64,000 nucleotides of DNA from Botrimarina mediterranea. Its GTDB lineage: Bacteria; Planctomycetota; Planctomycetia; Pirellulales; Lacipirellulaceae. The notes below the pieces were generated by a model. It did not search any database and was not told the DNA's origin. It worked only from the letters and a program-made list of their open reading frames with translations. The stretch lies in NCBI RefSeq assembly GCF_007753265.1, contig NZ_CP036349.1, positions 768,363 to 832,362 of the forward strand, written 5' to 3'. A program made the position numbers and the translations under genes. This document shows positions 9,555-18,798 of the stretch, in pieces. Every line of letters starts with the position of its first letter. Position 1 is the stretch's first letter.

Positions 9555-10295
9555 ATGTCACTGCTAGAAGCCCGTGGGCTCGTCAAATCGTACGGCCGCC
9601 GCCGCGTTGTGGACGGCGTCGAGTTCGAGGTCCATCCCGGCGAAATCGTCGGCCTTCTCGGCCCCAACGGCGCCGGCAAGACGACCTCGTTCCGCATGAC
9701 CTGCGGCTTGGTCGAGCCCGATGGCGGCACGGTCAAGCTCGCCGACAAGGACGTCACCAACTGGCCGCTGCACAAGCGGAGCCGCGAGGGGGGCATGGGC
9801 TACCTGGCCCAGGAGTCGAGCGTCTTCCGCAAGCTCTCGGTCCAGGACAACCTGCTGGGCGTCATGGAGATGCTCGGCTTCGACCGCCGCACCCGCCGGC
9901 GCCGCTGCGACGAGTTGCTCGAACAGTTCGGCATCACCAAACTGAGGAAGAGCCGGGCGATGAGCCTCTCCGGCGGTGAGCGGCGGCGGCTCGAGATCGC
10001 CCGCTGCCTCGTCTCAAACCCCAAGATCATCCTCCTCGACGAACCGTTCACGGGCATCGATCCGGTGACGATCGACAGCATTCAAGAGATCGTCCGCGAG
10101 CTGCGTTCGTCGGGCATCTCGATCCTGATCACCGACCACCAGGTCCGCGAAACGCTGGAAATCACGGACCGCAGCTATGTAGTGAAGTCGGGCCGCGTCC
10201 TCTGCCACGGCACGCCCCGCGAAGTGCTGGCCCACCCCGAGGCCCGCAAGCACTACTTCGGCGAAGGGATGGGGACAACCCTCGGCGCGGCGTGA
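9555..10295 (+). CDS. lptB: LPS export ABC transporter ATPase LptB
   Basis: A 246-residue ATP-binding cassette protein. Walker A is GPNGAGKTTS (about residue 36), the signature is LSGGERRRLEIARCL, and Walker B is IILLDEPFTGIDP, followed by the H-loop His in LITDHQVRETLEI. FTGIDPVTIDSIQEIV and the DHQVRETL stretch are typical of LptB, the cytoplasmic ATPase that with LptF and LptG drives lipopolysaccharide to the outer membrane. The ATG at 9555 is chosen because the conserved domain starts right there. It lies close to lpxD and lpxI, which fits envelope biogenesis. A branched-chain amino acid transporter LivG-type ATPase is a less likely alternative. Confidence 0.88.
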   Translation: MSLLEARGLVKSYGRRRVVDGVEFEVHPGEIVGLLGPNGAGKTTSFRMTCGLVEPDGGTVKLADKDVTNWPLHKRSREGGMGYLAQESSVFRKLSVQDNLLGVMEMLGFDRRTRRRRCDELLEQFGITKLRKSRAMSLSGGERRRLEIARCLVSNPKIILLDEPFTGIDPVTIDSIQEIVRELRSSGISILITDHQVRETLEITDRSYVVKSGRVLCHGTPREVLAHPEARKHYFGEGMGTTLGAA

Positions 10296-10304
10296 GTAAA
10301 GCAG

Positions 10305-10732
10305 TTGGAACCACAAAGGAACGAAGGAACAAAGAAGGGCGTTAGGTGGGTAGTCCGGTAGACCGCTAGGGTTAGTTGACAAGCCTTTTCCTATCGGACT
10401 GCCGGTCTAACGGACTATGACGCACTTTATTTTGCCGTAGCGTCTCGCGCAGAGACGCGGAGACGCCGCGGGTAGGCAGCGAAGACTCACGCCAAGCCGC
10501 CGAGGCGCAAAGACAAAGTCGTTGAGAAATGAGCGTAGCCGCAAACGATCGCACAGCAACGCGTTCTTTGCGGCTTAGCGCCTTTGCGTGAGTCTTGAAG
10601 GCACCCTACTCTGCGTCTCTGCGCGAGACTTCCCCACGTTGCTCCGTGGATCAGAGCGAGGCTAGAAACGCTACGGCCAAGTGAAGCACGCTCTAATCGC
10701 TCACTTCGTTCCTTCGTTCCTTTGTGGTCAAC
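10305..10732. repeat. Nested multi-arm inverted repeat filling the lptB-dnaJ-like gap
   Basis: This 480-base gap holds no convincing gene. Three pairs of arms are nested around a centre near 10,540. The outer pair is built on CACAAAGGAACGAAGGAAC (10313 region) and its complement near 10,705. A middle pair contains CGCGCAGAGACGC (10445 region) and its complement near 10,615. The inner pair is around CTCACGCCAAGCC and its complement near 10,575. A further small hairpin pairs TAGTCCGGTAGACC (10350) with GGTCTAACGGACTA (10404). It looks like several palindromic intergenic repeats inserted into one another. Confidence 0.75.
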
Positions 10733-10778
10733 TGGCTAGCCCCGCCATCTCGCATCCCAACAGGCCGTTCCAGCGCCC

Positions 10779-11141
10779 GTGTTCGATCCGATCGACGCCG
10801 TCGGTGTTGTTTGGTTTCTGACGCTGTTCTTTGGCGTGCCGCTGCTGGGGTGGTTGGCGATGGTCGCCGATTACCGGGCCTATCTGCGGGGACTGCGGCG
10901 GGCGCTGGTGGTCGTGCGGCACTACGCCCTGGAGGCGCCGCTATGGGCGCTGCGAGACCGGCCGGCGTGCTTGCAGGAACTGGGGCTCGCCCCGGATTGC
11001 ACCCGAGAGGAGGTGATGGCGGCGTACCGGCGGCGTGTGAAGCTCGTCCACCCCGATTACGGCGGCGATCGCCGGAAGTTCGAGCTGTTGCAGCAACGCT
11101 TGCACGAGGCGTTGCGGATGGTGGACGAACGGGATTCGTGA
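10779..11141 (+). CDS. Membrane-anchored J-domain protein
   Basis: A 120-residue protein starting at GTG. An N-terminal hydrophobic helix (about residues 8-29) is followed by a linker and a compact J-domain. That domain has [18 protein letters not shown], then the diagnostic HPD tripeptide in [15 protein letters not shown]-domains stimulate the ATPase of DnaK-type Hsp70 proteins, so this would recruit Hsp70 to the inner face of the membrane. It is far shorter than DnaJ and has no zinc-finger or C-terminal substrate domains. Its genomic place between lptB and lpxD might hint at a role in envelope assembly, which is only inference. Confidence 0.7.
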   Translation: MFDPIDAVGVVWFLTLFFGVPLLGWLAMVADYRAYLRGLRRALVVVRHYALEAPLWALRDRPACLQELGLAPDCTREEVMAAYRRRVKLVHPDYGGDRRKFELLQQRLHEALRMVDERDS

Positions 11142-11329
11142 CGCGGCATGGGGGGAAATTGCCAACGCGAAGTCCTTCGTCCATTCGCTATTGCCCCTTC
11201 CGCTCTAATCGGGCTACAAACGACGAATCCCGCTGCGCCGGCCCGGCTGGCCGCGGGGACTCGGTGGCGTATGCGTGGGGCCCAAGGAGGGCGCTCCGGC
11301 GACGTGATCGACGGCCCGGAAGGAACCGC

Positions 11330-12403
11330 ATGGCTGGCTCATTGACCCTGGGGGAACTCGCCGCAATGGTTGGCGGCGAGGTGTATGGCGACCCCGCGAC
11401 GCTCGTCCGAAACGCCTGGCCGCCGCAAGACTGCGACGCCCACTCGATCACCCTCGTCGATTCGGTCGAGAACCTGCCCAAACTCGAAGGCTGCGCCGCT
11501 GCTGCGTTCGTGGCGCCGCTGGGAGTCACTGAGCCCGGCCGCCCCGCGATCCGCGTCGCCAACGTTCACGCGGCGTTCGTGGCGATCGTCACCCACTTCC
11601 GCCCACGTCGCGAGCGCAGCGTCACAGGCGTTCATCCCACCGCGGTGATTGCCCCGTCGGCGGTGATCGGCCGCGACGTTTCGATCGGCGCGGGTGCGGT
11701 TGTAGGTGAAGAAGCCGTCATTGGCGACGGCGCCATGATCGGCGCCAATACGGTTGTCGGCGACGACTGCCGCGTTGGCGCGGGCACGATGCTCGCCCCA
11801 CGCGTGACGCTCTACGAGGGCGCCGTCGTTGGCGAACGCTGCCGGCTGCACAGCGGCGTGGTGCTCGGCGCCGACGGTTTTGGCTATCGCCTCGTCGATG
11901 GACGTCACGCGCCGGTGCCGCAACTCGGTTCGGTCGAAGTCGGCGACGACGTTGAGATCGGCGCGAACACGACGATCGACCGCGGCGTTTATGGCCCAAC
12001 GAAGATCGGCGACGGCACGAAGATCGATAACCTCGTGCAGATCGGGCACAACTGTCGCATCGGCCGCCACAACCTGCTCGCCTCGCAGGTCGGCATCGCC
12101 GGCAGCACCTCGACGGGCGACTACGTCGTCATGGCGGGCCAGGTCGGAGTTCGCGACCACATCCACATCGGCAAGGGCGCGATCATCGCCGCGATGGCGG
12201 GCGTCACGAACGATGTCCCCGAAGGCGAAGTAATGCTCGGCGCCCCCGCAACGCCGGTGCGCGAGCAGAAGCTCAAGATCGCCGCGATCGCAAAGCTGCC
12301 GCAACTGCGGAAAGAGTTCCGCGAACTGTGCCGCGAAGTCAGCGACCTGCAGAGCCGTCTTGCGGAGCGACCCAACAACAGCACGCTCGACCGCGCCGCT
12401 TAG
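11330..12403 (+). CDS. lpxD: UDP-3-O-acylglucosamine N-acyltransferase LpxD
   Basis: A 357-residue enzyme of lipid A synthesis that N-acylates UDP-3-O-acylglucosamine. The N-terminal uridine-binding domain (about 1-105) starts [16 protein letters not shown] and includes [13 protein letters not shown]. It is followed by a left-handed beta-helix of hexapeptide repeats from about [13 protein letters not shown] to [11 protein letters not shown]. The catalytic His region reads [16 protein letters not shown]-terminal helix of about 45 residues contributes to trimer contacts. Length is close to the usual 340. The ATG at 11330 is chosen because the uridine domain starts there; a longer frame upstream crosses the J-domain gene. 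Confidence 0.93.
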   Translation: MAGSLTLGELAAMVGGEVYGDPATLVRNAWPPQDCDAHSITLVDSVENLPKLEGCAAAAFVAPLGVTEPGRPAIRVANVHAAFVAIVTHFRPRRERSVTGVHPTAVIAPSAVIGRDVSIGAGAVVGEEAVIGDGAMIGANTVVGDDCRVGAGTMLAPRVTLYEGAVVGERCRLHSGVVLGADGFGYRLVDGRHAPVPQLGSVEVGDDVEIGANTTIDRGVYGPTKIGDGTKIDNLVQIGHNCRIGRHNLLASQVGIAGSTSTGDYVVMAGQVGVRDHIHIGKGAIIAAMAGVTNDVPEGEVMLGAPATPVREQKLKIAAIAKLPQLRKEFRELCREVSDLQSRLAERPNNSTLDRAA

Positions 12404-12418
12404 GTTAGACCACCCATT

Positions 12419-12505
12419 TGTAGGAGGCGTCTCCAGACGCCGATGACGGTGTCCATTCCGAAATGGCATGGCGCGCGTCATCGGGGTCTGGAGACCCCTC
12501 CTACA
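12419..12505. repeat. 29-bp-arm intergenic inverted repeat between lpxD and lpxI
   Basis: Left arm 12419-12447 (TGTAGGAGGCGTCTCCAGAC and on) pairs with right arm 12477-12505, with only a few mismatches and a 29-base spacer. It is another large palindrome of the host part of the window; it leaves room for lpxI to share transcription with lpxD. Confidence 0.8.
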
Positions 12506-12522
12506 GATCCCTCCCATTGCCG

Positions 12523-13407
12523 ATGAACCATCGAGTTGACGATCGACCGGCGGTGGGCGTTCTGGCGGCGTGGGGGCGGTTGCCGATTGTTGTCGCCGAG
12601 TCGATGCGCGACGCCGGTTACCGTGTGGTGTGCCTGGGCGTGCGGCATCATGCCGTGAAGGCCGACTACGACGGGATCGCCGACGCGTTCCACTGGATTG
12701 GACCCAGCCAGCTCGGTACGGCGATTCGATTGTACCGCCGTTACGGCGTCGAACGCGCGACGATGGCGGGCAAGTTCCACAAGGTGACGCTCTATCAGCC
12801 GGGCGCATTGATACGCTACTTGCCCGATTGGACCGGGGCGAAGGCTTTCTACTCACACTTCGTCGGCCACAGCGCCGACCGCAAGGACGACACGTTACTC
12901 GGCCGCATCGTCGAGGTATTCGCCACGGGAGGCGTCACGATGGAACCCGCCACGGATTTCGCCCCGGGACTGCTGGTTGAAGAGGGCCTCGTCGCCGGCC
13001 GGCCGCTCAGCGCCGCGCTGCAGGCCGACGTGGCGTTCGGGTGGGACCTAGCCCGGGAGATGGGCCGCCTCGATGTGGGGCAGAGCGTCTGCGTGAAGGG
13101 CCGTGCGGCCATCGCGATCGAGGCGATCGAGGGGACCGATCTCTGCATCCGCCGGGCCGGCGAGTTGTGCCGCGGCGGCGGCTTCACCGTGGTGAAGGTC
13201 GCTAAGCCCAACCAGGACATGCGGTTCGACGTGCCGACGGTGGGGGTTCAGACGCTTCAGAGCATGAAAGAGGCCGGCGCCAGGGTCCTGGCGATCGAGG
13301 CGGGCCTGACGATCCTCCTCGACCCAGCGGAGTTCCGGGCTTACGCCGACCGCCACCGTCTGACCGTGGTGGCCCAGCGTCGCGGAGCCGCGGCGGCCGC
13401 TGCGTGA
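12523..13407 (+). CDS. lpxI: UDP-2,3-diacylglucosamine pyrophosphatase LpxI
   Basis: A 294-residue protein matching LpxI (DUF1009), which hydrolyses UDP-2,3-diacylglucosamine to lipid X in bacteria lacking LpxH. The N-terminal domain shows GVLAAWGRLPIVVAE and VERATMAGKFHKVTLY. The C-terminal catalytic half shows the family features GRIVEVFATGGVTM, DVGQSVCVKGRAAIAIEAIEGTD, and KVAKPNQDMRFDVPTVGVQT. The ATG at 12523 sits directly after the palindrome and starts the conserved domain; an upstream in-frame start would translate the palindrome. With lpxD before it, this is a small lipid A cluster. Confidence 0.92.
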   Translation: MNHRVDDRPAVGVLAAWGRLPIVVAESMRDAGYRVVCLGVRHHAVKADYDGIADAFHWIGPSQLGTAIRLYRRYGVERATMAGKFHKVTLYQPGALIRYLPDWTGAKAFYSHFVGHSADRKDDTLLGRIVEVFATGGVTMEPATDFAPGLLVEEGLVAGRPLSAALQADVAFGWDLAREMGRLDVGQSVCVKGRAAIAIEAIEGTDLCIRRAGELCRGGGFTVVKVAKPNQDMRFDVPTVGVQTLQSMKEAGARVLAIEAGLTILLDPAEFRAYADRHRLTVVAQRRGAAAAAA

Positions 13408-13934
13408 ATTTGCGCAGCGATCGACGTAATGCGCACACTCCATCCGGCCCAGGCAATAAAATCGCCCCCTCCGGAGCGAATTTGCCCGCACGCTCCGCAC
13501 TGCTAGCACAGGCCGCGTAACCCCTTATGGGGACGCAACTAAACAACATTTCCTAGGCGGATTTGTTGTGGAATTCGCCTGCCGCAACTAGGATGCGAGC
13601 TAGGAGCAGAGCGGATTGAGTCGTGGACGGTCTACGACGACTCCTTCAGCCCGAGCCGTCGAGGCAACGGTCGGGCGGCCAATTGAATCTCATCGGAGTG
13701 CTCGTGACCCTTTAAAGCGCTTTTCCTACCGACGGCAAGGATCGCAGCAACGGGCTGTGGCTGAGGTGGAAAGCGAACGCCGGACGAATCACCCCCGCGC
13801 GGGGCGACGTTTGGTGCACGACAACACTCCCCGATAGCGGACAGGGCGTTCGCTGTAATCGGCCGTTGGACTTACTGGCAGGGCATGAACGTCCTGCCTG
13901 CGAAGGCCGCCGGCGACGGGGCAGAGAAACAGGC
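13408..13934. other. Gene-free stretch upstream of the sigma-54 activator
   Basis: About 530 bases without a supportable gene. Short frames here show host-unlike composition and no ribosome sites. I see no clear hairpin, repeat or canonical promoter. Confidence 0.5.
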
Positions 13935-14915
<981 letters not shown>

Positions 14916-14943
14916 GCACGGCGCTGCTCCTCAATTCACACCA

Positions 14944-14977
14944 AGCCCTCACCGATATGGTGAGGGCTTTTCTATTT
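14944..14977 (+). terminator. Rho-independent terminator after the sigma-54 activator
   Basis: AGCCCTCACC pairs with GGTGAGGGCT around a very short loop, and TTTTCTATTT follows. It lies 29 bases after the stop codon. Confidence 0.9.
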
Positions 14978-15152
14978 AGGCGAGCCGGGATAGTCAGGAA
15001 CCGGACTGAACAGGGCACCCGCCTCAAAACCGGGGGCTAAGGCCCCGCGGCTGATGTAGGTCGACAGAATTAGCCGGCACGCCTTAGCGTCCGGTTCCTT
15101 GGCTTACATCGACCGTCATGTTACTCCGGTCGCTGACGCTCCCGGCTCGCCT
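14978..15152. repeat. Nested intergenic inverted repeat
   Basis: Outer arms AGGCGAGCCGGGA (14978-14990) and its exact complement (15140-15152) enclose inner arms AGGAACCGGAC (14996-15006) and its complement (15089-15099). The word GGTCGCTGACGCTCCCGGC in the right arm is typical of planctomycete intergenic repeats, to my knowledge. No gene is visible from 14978 to 15501. Confidence 0.7.
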
Positions 15153-15378
15153 ATTCCAATGAAATGGCGAGCGTCACCGTCTTGGTGATGATTCCTCATC
15201 TCAGTGAATCCGCAAGAAACGCGGGCAATTCCAGGTAATTCTTCGCGCACTCCTTGATGGCTTCACCACTTCAGTGAAGCCCCTTTCGTAGCGCCATGGG
15301 TGTGGTTCTACCGACGTCTAACGCTAAGTCGTTGGCCCTTCATCGCTTACGAATCCGCCCTTCGGCCATCCGCTCGAT

Positions 15379-15393
15379 TGGCACGAGTCTCGC
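15379..15393 (+). promoter_or_regulatory. Putative sigma-54 (-24/-12) promoter
   Basis: TGGCACGAGTCTCGC matches the consensus TGGCACG-N4-TTGC at all but one informative position, with exactly 10 bases between GG and GC. Transcription would start near 15405 and run into the small gene at 15502. A sigma-54 activator gene lies just upstream. Confidence 0.5.
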
Positions 15394-15501
15394 TTTAGTG
15401 GCATGCGGCGACGCACACGGATCGCCACCCGCGAACCGCTCGTTCGAGCGGCCGGGCGTCACGGACACGCACGTCAAAAGTGCCAACAAGGAGTTAGCTC
15501 A

Positions 15502-15690
15502 ATGAGCACCGACCACAGCTACGAGCACGACGATCAGGAGTACGGCAGCAACTCGTTCCCCCGTGAGCGTCGCGTCGTTCCCGGCGCCACGACGGAACGG
15601 ACCAAGCCTGTCCAGGGCCGCCGCCGCGGGAAAGCCCCGCAGTCGGTCAACGGCATCCACAAGCGGCGTCGCCGCAAGATGTCTTGGTGA
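15502..15690 (+). CDS. Small basic protein, 62 residues
   Basis: The start is decided by a near-perfect ribosome site, AAGGAG, nine bases before ATG. The first 25 residues are acidic and polar. The rest is strongly basic, with a run of Arg and Lys and the ending SVNGIHKRRRRKMSW. I do not recognise the family by function. A second 62-residue protein with the same layout and a related ending (VGGIHRRGSKRR) lies at 16626, so the two are probably paralogues. The charge suggests binding to nucleic acid or ribosomes. It may be driven by the sigma-54-like promoter 110 bases upstream. Confidence 0.7.
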   Translation: MSTDHSYEHDDQEYGSNSFPRERRVVPGATTERTKPVQGRRRGKAPQSVNGIHKRRRRKMSW

Positions 15691-16032
15691 GAGCGAACGC
15701 CCGTCGAGGGCGTTTGCATCTCTGCTTCACGTTGTGCGCGAGCAAGACGCGCCGATGGCCGCCTGAATGCGGCTCCGATCGGCGCTGATAGCGTCGTGCC
15801 CTATCGAACTACCCCGGACCAGACGGCCGGCGCCGCTCGGCGCGCCGCCGTCTCGGTCTGTCGGGCCGCTTGGTTTCTGACCGCGGGGGTTGTCGGTGGT
15901 GAATGGTTTTTGCGTGATCAACTTTTATGGGTCGGTCTGTTGCGCTCTTTGCTGGGCGCCACGTGACGGCTCCTCCATGAGTTCCGGCGCAGCGGGGGAA
16001 GGGCGCCGCCATACCGAAGGCATCCAATCTCT
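15691..16032. other. Gene-free stretch before the receiver-like gene
   Basis: About 340 bases. No frame has both a plausible start and planctomycete-like protein sequence. I see no terminator after the small basic gene and no clear repeat. Confidence 0.45.
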
Positions 16033-16611
16033 ATGGCGACTTTCTCCGCCACTTCGACAAAATCGAACCCGAATCCGGGCCCGCCCGGCTCGCCAAAGCT
16101 CACGACCTTGAGCGTTGCCGCGCCGGCGTTGCCGCGCCCAGCGCGGAAGGCCGCGCCGGCTTGGGCTTGTTTGCTGTTGTCCGACGAAACCAAGCGGCGT
16201 CGCTTGCTCGAACAGGCCGCCGTCGCCGCCGGGTGGGAACCGATCCCTTGCAGCTCGGTCGGCGATGCGATCCAACAGCATAACCGCTGGCGGACGCAGC
16301 TGGCGGTCGTCGATCTCGCGACCATGAACGCCGTCAGCAAGTCGGCTTACCTGCATTTCGCGTCGCGGGTCGCGTCGCGCGAGCGTTTGCTGCTCGTCTG
16401 TGACGAGCCCACCGACGGCCAAGGAGAAATTGCGGCCCGTCAGGTTGGCGCCTGGATGTACCTGCCGTCGCCCGAGTTCGGAGACGGCCTCACCGAGCTT
16501 CTGTCCGACGCCCGCGCTATCGCCGAGAAGATCTCCGGCCCGCGCCGCATCGCTCAGCGAGAGTCGGCTGCCCCTTTGCCCGTAGAAACGGGTTCCGGTG
16601 AAACCCCGTAG
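16033..16611 (+). CDS. Receiver-like (pseudo-REC) protein
   Basis: A 192-residue protein. After a Pro/Ala/Ser-rich leader (about 1-42), residues 44-165 follow the alternating strand-helix pattern of a response-regulator receiver: ACLLLSDETKRRRLLEQAAVAAGWE, then TQLAVVDLATM, LLLVCDEPTD and GAWMYLPSPEFGDGL. The phospho-acceptor position appears to be the Asp of AVVDLAT, but the acidic pair at the first strand is weak (LLLSDET). Phosphorylation is therefore uncertain. There is no output domain. It stands 15 bases before the second small basic gene, so the two are likely co-transcribed. Confidence 0.55.
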   Translation: MATFSATSTKSNPNPGPPGSPKLTTLSVAAPALPRPARKAAPAWACLLLSDETKRRRLLEQAAVAAGWEPIPCSSVGDAIQQHNRWRTQLAVVDLATMNAVSKSAYLHFASRVASRERLLLVCDEPTDGQGEIAARQVGAWMYLPSPEFGDGLTELLSDARAIAEKISGPRRIAQRESAAPLPVETGSGETP

Positions 16612-16625
16612 GGAAGCGTGTCTCG

Positions 16626-16814
16626 ATGTACGCCAACGACCTCGACCCAAGCGACGAACCCCTCGACGTCGTGCGGCAACGCACGCCGATCCGCAAAGCG
16701 AATGGCCCCGGCCGCGACCGCAAGCAAAAGGCTCGCCGCACGTCGCAACGCAAGCAAGGTGGCGCCACCGTGGGTGGCATCCACCGTCGCGGATCCAAAC
16801 GCCGCTCGAATTAG
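16626..16814 (+). CDS. Small basic protein, 62 residues, paralogue of 15502
   Basis: Starts at ATG 15 bases after the receiver-like gene, with GGGAAG about 12 bases upstream. The N-terminal third is acidic (ANDLDPSDEPLD). The remainder is Lys/Arg-rich and ends GGATVGGIHRRGSKRRSN. Length, charge layout and the GIH(K/R)RR ending match the protein at 15502. Function unknown; a nucleic-acid-binding role is inferred from charge only. Confidence 0.6.
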   Translation: MYANDLDPSDEPLDVVRQRTPIRKANGPGRDRKQKARRTSQRKQGGATVGGIHRRGSKRRSN

Positions 16815-17005
16815 CCAGTTCGCCTACGCGCAGAGGATTGCCTCGGGGCCTTTGCACTGGTTCGAGCTAGGAAGGTAAGAACCACGCCGGACTCAACATG
16901 CACGGCGAGAATGACGGAGCGAACGATGAAGTCAGTCCAATTGGCAGCGCCAAGTTGGACCCAACGATAGACCGTTGCGCCCCTCTTGGAACAATGCTTC
17001 GGTCT

Positions 17006-18472
17006 CTACTGCCCCGCCGAGGCGTTGATCGCAGCAGCCTTCTTAACGCCGCGCGTCACCGTCGTCACGCCGACAGCGAGGCCCTCCGGACCTTCGACGC
17101 CAACTCGCAGCGTGCGAGTTCCCGATCGCCATTTGTCGGGGCCGCTCGCGTGAATGTAGAAGGGTTCATTCGCCTGGACTGTCTGCACGGAGAGTAGTTC
17201 CGTCTCGCCCCCTCGTGACGTCTTGTTCAAGAGCTCAATCTTCATGCGACCTGCGATCGGCGCCAGGCCGATCCCCAGGATTGATCCGTCGGGCGTACTA
17301 TCGCAGGAGGCCGATACGCCTATCGGGATGGTTCGATCCAGCGACAGTAGTGGGTCGCCTAACAGGTGATACGCCAAAGCGTGCTCTTGCCGTTCGGCTC
17401 CAAGTGTCTTGATGTCCGCGCCTAAGAGCCCCGCCAGTTGATCGAGACCTTGCAGCTCGGTGGGCATTGAGTCTTCGACGCTGCGTGACTTGGCGCCGGC
17501 GAACAGTCGGCCTAGGGCCGGATGGTCTTCGCCCCGCAGCCCCATCAGCAGCGCGGCGCCCAGCCGCGTGTTTCCGTAGGGCATGGTGACGCGCGTCGCC
17601 CCAACGACCGCTAGCGGCCCGGCTTCCGCGGCGAGCAATCGTTCCGCCACACAGCGTCCCGGCGCCGCGAAGTCGCTCGTGTAGCAGGCGAGCAGCACCG
17701 CGACATCGGCGCCGCCACAAACGGTGTCGAGCGACTGTTCGGCGACTCCGGCCAGTTCATGACGGTGACCGTGACCCATCCAAACCCAGACGCCACCACG
17801 CGTCGGCTGCGCCGTTTCCAAACTGGCGGCAAGCGGTTTGTCTTGAAGCGCTTGCTCGATCCCGTAACGCGTCAGCGACATCGTCGCCTCGAGCGGAGCT
17901 AGCCGATTGAACAAACCCGCCGCGGCCTGTTCGATCGCCGCATCGATCATCGGCGAAAAGCCGCCGACCCCTGCCGCCAGTTGCAGACGCAAGTCGCCCC
18001 ACGTTGCCGGCGACGTTTCGCGCTTCATGACGCGGTTGAGATACTCGCGCAACGCTTCGGGTTCATTGAATGGCAACCGCGCGACCACATCGGCGCCAAC
18101 TAGCTGACCGAGCGGTTCGTCGCTTGCGATACTGGCTTCGGGCCCGTAACGGCGGATCACCGTCGTCGGCGCCGCCACGGGAGGAACGCCCGACCGCTGC
18201 CCGTCGCCCACCAGCAAGAGCACAGCGCATTCGCCCGGCTTGGTCTGTGAATTCAGGTCGCCCATGCGGGCAGGGAAATCGCTCGGCGCCGCAACCTTCA
18301 CCCGATGTCCCTGCCGGCCCCGGAGCGTGATCCAGTCCGCCAGCGCGGGCCGCAACGCGGGCTCGGCAACGACGACCACCAAGTCAGCCCGCGTCGTCCA
18401 GCTCGCCAAGGCGGCGACAACGCCGAGGGCCGACGCCAGCAATCTCAATAGGACCCGCGCGGTGGTGCTCAT
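17006..18472 (-). CDS. C25/gingipain-like cysteine peptidase, exported
   Basis: A 488-residue protein starting at the ATG at 18472, which gives an N-terminal hydrophobic signal segment (about 3-24); three earlier in-frame ATGs would add a basic leader. The core has the caspase/gingipain-type dyad: His in VWMGHGHRHELAG and Cys in VLLACYTSDFA. A strand ending LLLVGD precedes these. HLLGDPLLSLD near the end of the catalytic part is characteristic of C25 peptidases. A short C-terminal beta domain (about 400-488) follows. It is probably a periplasmic or surface cysteine peptidase. It reads away from the tRNA-Gly gene. Confidence 0.7.
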   Translation of the reverse strand: MSTTARVLLRLLASALGVVAALASWTTRADLVVVVAEPALRPALADWITLRGRQGHRVKVAAPSDFPARMGDLNSQTKPGECAVLLLVGDGQRSGVPPVAAPTTVIRRYGPEASIASDEPLGQLVGADVVARLPFNEPEALREYLNRVMKRETSPATWGDLRLQLAAGVGGFSPMIDAAIEQAAAGLFNRLAPLEATMSLTRYGIEQALQDKPLAASLETAQPTRGGVWVWMGHGHRHELAGVAEQSLDTVCGGADVAVLLACYTSDFAAPGRCVAERLLAAEAGPLAVVGATRVTMPYGNTRLGAALLMGLRGEDHPALGRLFAGAKSRSVEDSMPTELQGLDQLAGLLGADIKTLGAERQEHALAYHLLGDPLLSLDRTIPIGVSASCDSTPDGSILGIGLAPIAGRMKIELLNKTSRGGETELLSVQTVQANEPFYIHASGPDKWRSGTRTLRVGVEGPEGLAVGVTTVTRGVKKAAAINASAGQ

Positions 18473-18596
18473 GCCCAGAATCATAGGCGCCATAACCGGA
18501 CCTGTCGGCGCCAATCGAGGCCGGCGCATAGGGTTGTGTGCGGGGGCCGGCGCTTGCCAGCAGAGGCCCCGGCGAGCTAGGCTAGGAAACGCCTCA

Positions 18597-18668
18597 GCGG
18601 GCGTAGCTCAGTGGTAGAGCGCTAGCTTCCCAAGCTGGATGTCGTGAGTTCGATCCTCATCGCCCGCT
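18597..18668 (+). tRNA. tRNA-Gly (anticodon CCC), integration site
   Basis: Acceptor GCGGGCG pairs with CGCCCGC and the discriminator is T, as usual for Gly. The anticodon loop TTCCCAA gives CCC. The T-arm is GTGAG-TTCGATC-CTCAT. Its 3' half is the attachment core for two elements downstream, so the T-arm and acceptor 3' strand were probably supplied by an incoming element. Confidence 0.95.
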
Positions 18669-18670
18669 CT
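18627..18670 (+). other. att site 1 (left end of element 1)
   Basis: These 44 bases, from the anticodon loop to two bases past the tRNA end, recur without a mismatch at 33584-33627. They recur with changes confined mostly to the T-arm at 56108-56151. The integrase gene starts 129 bases further on. Confidence 0.9.
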
Positions 18671-18742
18671 CTCAAAAGCCCTTCAAAACAAGGGGTTTTT
18701 GAATGCGGACCCCGGGGTCCGCAACCGGAAAATCGCGGTTCT

Positions 18743-18766
18743 TGCAGTCAAAAGTGCAGTGAATCC
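18743..18766 (+). promoter_or_regulatory. Repeated motif near att 1, possible integrase arm site
   Basis: TGCAGTCAAAA is followed by GTGCAGTGAATCC. The second word recurs with one change at 33458-33470, near the other end of element 1, and inverted forms lie at 24868-24891 and 33547-33567. Such motifs inside both ends of an element suit integrase arm binding or replication control. Confidence 0.45.
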
Positions 18767-18798
18767 CCAGTGACCTATGGTTCTCTGGAGGATTTGCG

